Shown piece after piece: positions 62,526 to 64,000 of a stretch of 64,000 nucleotides of DNA. The stretch comes from Sulfuritalea sp. GTDB lineage: Bacteria > Pseudomonadota > Gammaproteobacteria > Burkholderiales > Rhodocyclaceae. Each line of letters starts with the position of its first letter. Position 1 is the first letter of the stretch. A model generated the notes under the pieces. It was not told where the DNA came from. It saw only the letters and a list, made by a program, of their open reading frames with translations, and made no database searches. The DNA lies in assembly GCA_023700805.1 (NCBI GenBank), contig JAMPYF010000007.1, forward strand, positions 1 to 64,000. Reading direction: 5' to 3'. The position numbers were made by a program, and so were the translations under genes.

Positions 62526-64000
62526 ATGAGCTGGTTCGGCTGGTCAAACAACCTCAAGATATGGGTTCGTCTGGTCGCAGTCATCCTTGCCGGAACGATC
62601 TGCTCCGGTGTCGGCTTGATCTATTGGGGTACTTTGCAGCAAAAGAAGATTGCAGTTGATCAGGCGCAGGATTTCGCCGAGAGCGTTTATCAAATGACCA
62701 TGGCCGGACTTACCGGCATGATGATCACTGGACAGGTCGCCCAGCGGAACATTTTTCTCGACCAGATCAGGGACAGCAACCATATCGAGTCGCTGAAGGT
62801 GTTTCGCGGGCGCCCTGTCGTGCTCCAGTTTGGCGAAGGGCATGCCGGCGAATTGCCCAACAGCGCCGCCGAGCGCGCTGTGCTGGATACCGGCAAGGCC
62901 CATCACGAGATATTTGTGGGCACTGACGGAAGCGAGAAGCTGCGTGTCATTCTGCCTGCAATTGCCCTGAGGAACTATCTGGGCAAGAACTGCATGGACT
63001 GCCACAAGGTGGAGCCAGGCACCGTGCTCGGCGCTGTCAGCATGGAGATATCCCTGGCACGGGCCAATCAAACTGCACGAGTGTTTGCGGTCAGTGCTTT
63101 TGGCGTAGCGGCATTGCTCTGCATTCCGTTGACGCTGTTCATCTGGTACTTCATCTCGCATTGGGTGACCCAACCCCTGCAACGAATGACACGCGGTCTG
63201 ACGCTGATTTCCCAGGGCGACCTGGAGGCCACGGCACATCTGCACAGCAGCGGCGATGATGAAATCGGTCAGGCGACCGCAGCCTTCAACGAGGTCATGG
63301 ACAAGGCCAAGGAACTGCTCTCAGAGCAGCGCATGTCACGGATCGTGTTCGAAAATTCGCTTGAGGGCATTGTCGTGACGGATGCCAGTTCAAGGATTCA
63401 ACTGGTCAATCAGGCTTTCGTCGAGACAACCGGCTACAGCGCGGATGAAGTGATTGGATTGACTCCGGCGGTGCTCAAGTCAGGGCGGCAGGATGACGCG
63501 TTCTATCGCGAGTTCTGGCGCGTCCTGCGCGAGAAGGGTGAATGGCGCGGCGAGATATGGAACCGACGCAAGAATGGCTCCGTATATGCGGAAAGACTAA
63601 GCATCGGTGCGGTGAAGAATGGGCAGGGTGAGGTCGAGCATTATGTGGCCATCTTTTCCGATGTCACGGAACGCAAAAAACGCGAGGAGCGGATCAGCTT
63701 TCAGGCCTTTCATGATTCCCTGACCGGTTTGCCGAATCGCATGCTTTTTCTCGACCGGCTCGATCAGGTGCTGGCGCAGGCAAGACGTTCCAAATCCGGC
63801 ACAGTCGCCGTCATGTTTCTCGATCTCGACCACTTCAAGGAGATCAACGACACCATGGGGCATGAAGCTGGTGATGCCTGCCTCAAGGAAGTTGCGCGCC
63901 GGCTGCGGCAGTGCGTGCGTGCTTCGGACACCGTTGCCCGCATGGGTGGCGACGAATTCACCCTATTGCTGCCGAAGGTTGCCGCGGAGGCCGATGTGCG
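62526..64000 (+). CDS. Heme-type periplasmic sensor with HAMP, PAS and GGDEF domains (partial, runs off the end)
   Basis: The frame is open from ATG 62526 to the window edge (491 codons). It has a membrane helix near 13-37, a periplasmic sensor ending in LGKNCMDCH (CMDCH at 156-160, c-heme type), a second helix near 185-210, a HAMP region, a PAS domain near 275-385 (FENSLEGIVVTDASSRIQLVNQAF split by position) and GGDEF in RMGGDEFTLLLP (474-478). An EAL domain may follow outside the window. The architecture matches the GGDEF-EAL protein at 23.7 kb. Confidence 0.88.
   Translation, partial: MSWFGWSNNLKIWVRLVAVILAGTICSGVGLIYWGTLQQKKIAVDQAQDFAESVYQMTMAGLTGMMITGQVAQRNIFLDQIRDSNHIESLKVFRGRPVVLQFGEGHAGELPNSAAERAVLDTGKAHHEIFVGTDGSEKLRVILPAIALRNYLGKNCMDCHKVEPGTVLGAVSMEISLARANQTARVFAVSAFGVAALLCIPLTLFIWYFISHWVTQPLQRMTRGLTLISQGDLEATAHLHSSGDDEIGQATAAFNEVMDKAKELLSEQRMSRIVFENSLEGIVVTDASSRIQLVNQAFVETTGYSADEVIGLTPAVLKSGRQDDAFYREFWRVLREKGEWRGEIWNRRKNGSVYAERLSIGAVKNGQGEVEHYVAIFSDVTERKKREERISFQAFHDSLTGLPNRMLFLDRLDQVLAQARRSKSGTVAVMFLDLDHFKEINDTMGHEAGDACLKEVARRLRQCVRASDTVARMGGDEFTLLLPKVAAEADV

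Overview
The window is GC-rich chromosomal DNA with compact, often overlapping genes. It is most consistent with a betaproteobacterium. This rests on the gene orders thrS-infC-rpmI-rplT-pheS-pheT-ihfA-merR and surE-pcm-nlpD-rpoS, on a dapA-bamC-metallohydrolase run, and on sulfur, cytochrome c and hemerythrin genes typical of respiratory Rhodocyclales-like bacteria. The order-level placement is inference. I see no rRNA, CRISPR array, prophage, transposase or IS element.

Layout. 1-7.1 kb: the end of an outer-membrane-type protein, a universal stress protein and a short-chain dehydrogenase. These are followed by a cluster of small envelope and stress genes: three BON-domain proteins, CsbD-like, DUF883/ElaB-like and an encapsulated-ferritin-like protein. 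YihY/BrkB and AI-2E/PerM membrane proteins close the region. 7.2-16 kb: a 2936-residue NdvB-type cyclic beta-1,2-glucan synthase. 16-18 kb: tRNA-Val, a bacteriohemerythrin and alanine dehydrogenase. 17.9-23.1 kb: a minus-strand cluster of twelve genes for sulfane-sulfur handling: two halves of a YeeE/YedE (thiosulfate-type) transporter, a TusA-like carrier, two rhodanese-type proteins, two DsrE-like proteins, a c-type cytochrome and four small unknown proteins. A ribbon-helix-helix protein is divergent from it. 23.7-26.3 kb: a GGDEF-EAL sensor with a periplasmic CxxCH motif.

26.8-34.3 kb: the translation operon, with several candidate leader structures and a non-canonical ATC start for infC, then tRNA-Pro. 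34.4-40.3 kb: MarC, small proteins, a FemAB-like acyltransferase and surE-pcm-nlpD-rpoS. 40.3-45.2 kb (minus): a MoxR-DUF58-transglutaminase-MltB operon. 45.3-50.1 kb: a histone-deacetylase-like hydrolase, dapA, bamC, an MBL-fold hydrolase, an alanine-repeat lipoprotein and a DUF7931-like protein. 50.2-58.8 kb: rlmD, a Bax-inhibitor-like protein, two unknown genes, tRNA-Ser, an enoyl-CoA hydratase/GST/acyl-CoA ligase group, queD, a radical SAM protein and an XRE-type regulator. 59-64 kb: lysC, a flavodoxin-like protein, a diheme cytochrome c, an M48 metalloprotease lipoprotein and a truncated HAMP-PAS-GGDEF sensor that also carries a periplasmic CxxCH.

The least expected pattern is a strict 24-bp sequence built on the core YCAGCGCCAACT. 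I found ten copies spread over the window, in both orientations and both inside and between genes. It behaves like a genome-wide signal word rather than a gene-associated site. The sulfur cluster is the best candidate for a functionally coherent system that is not fully described.
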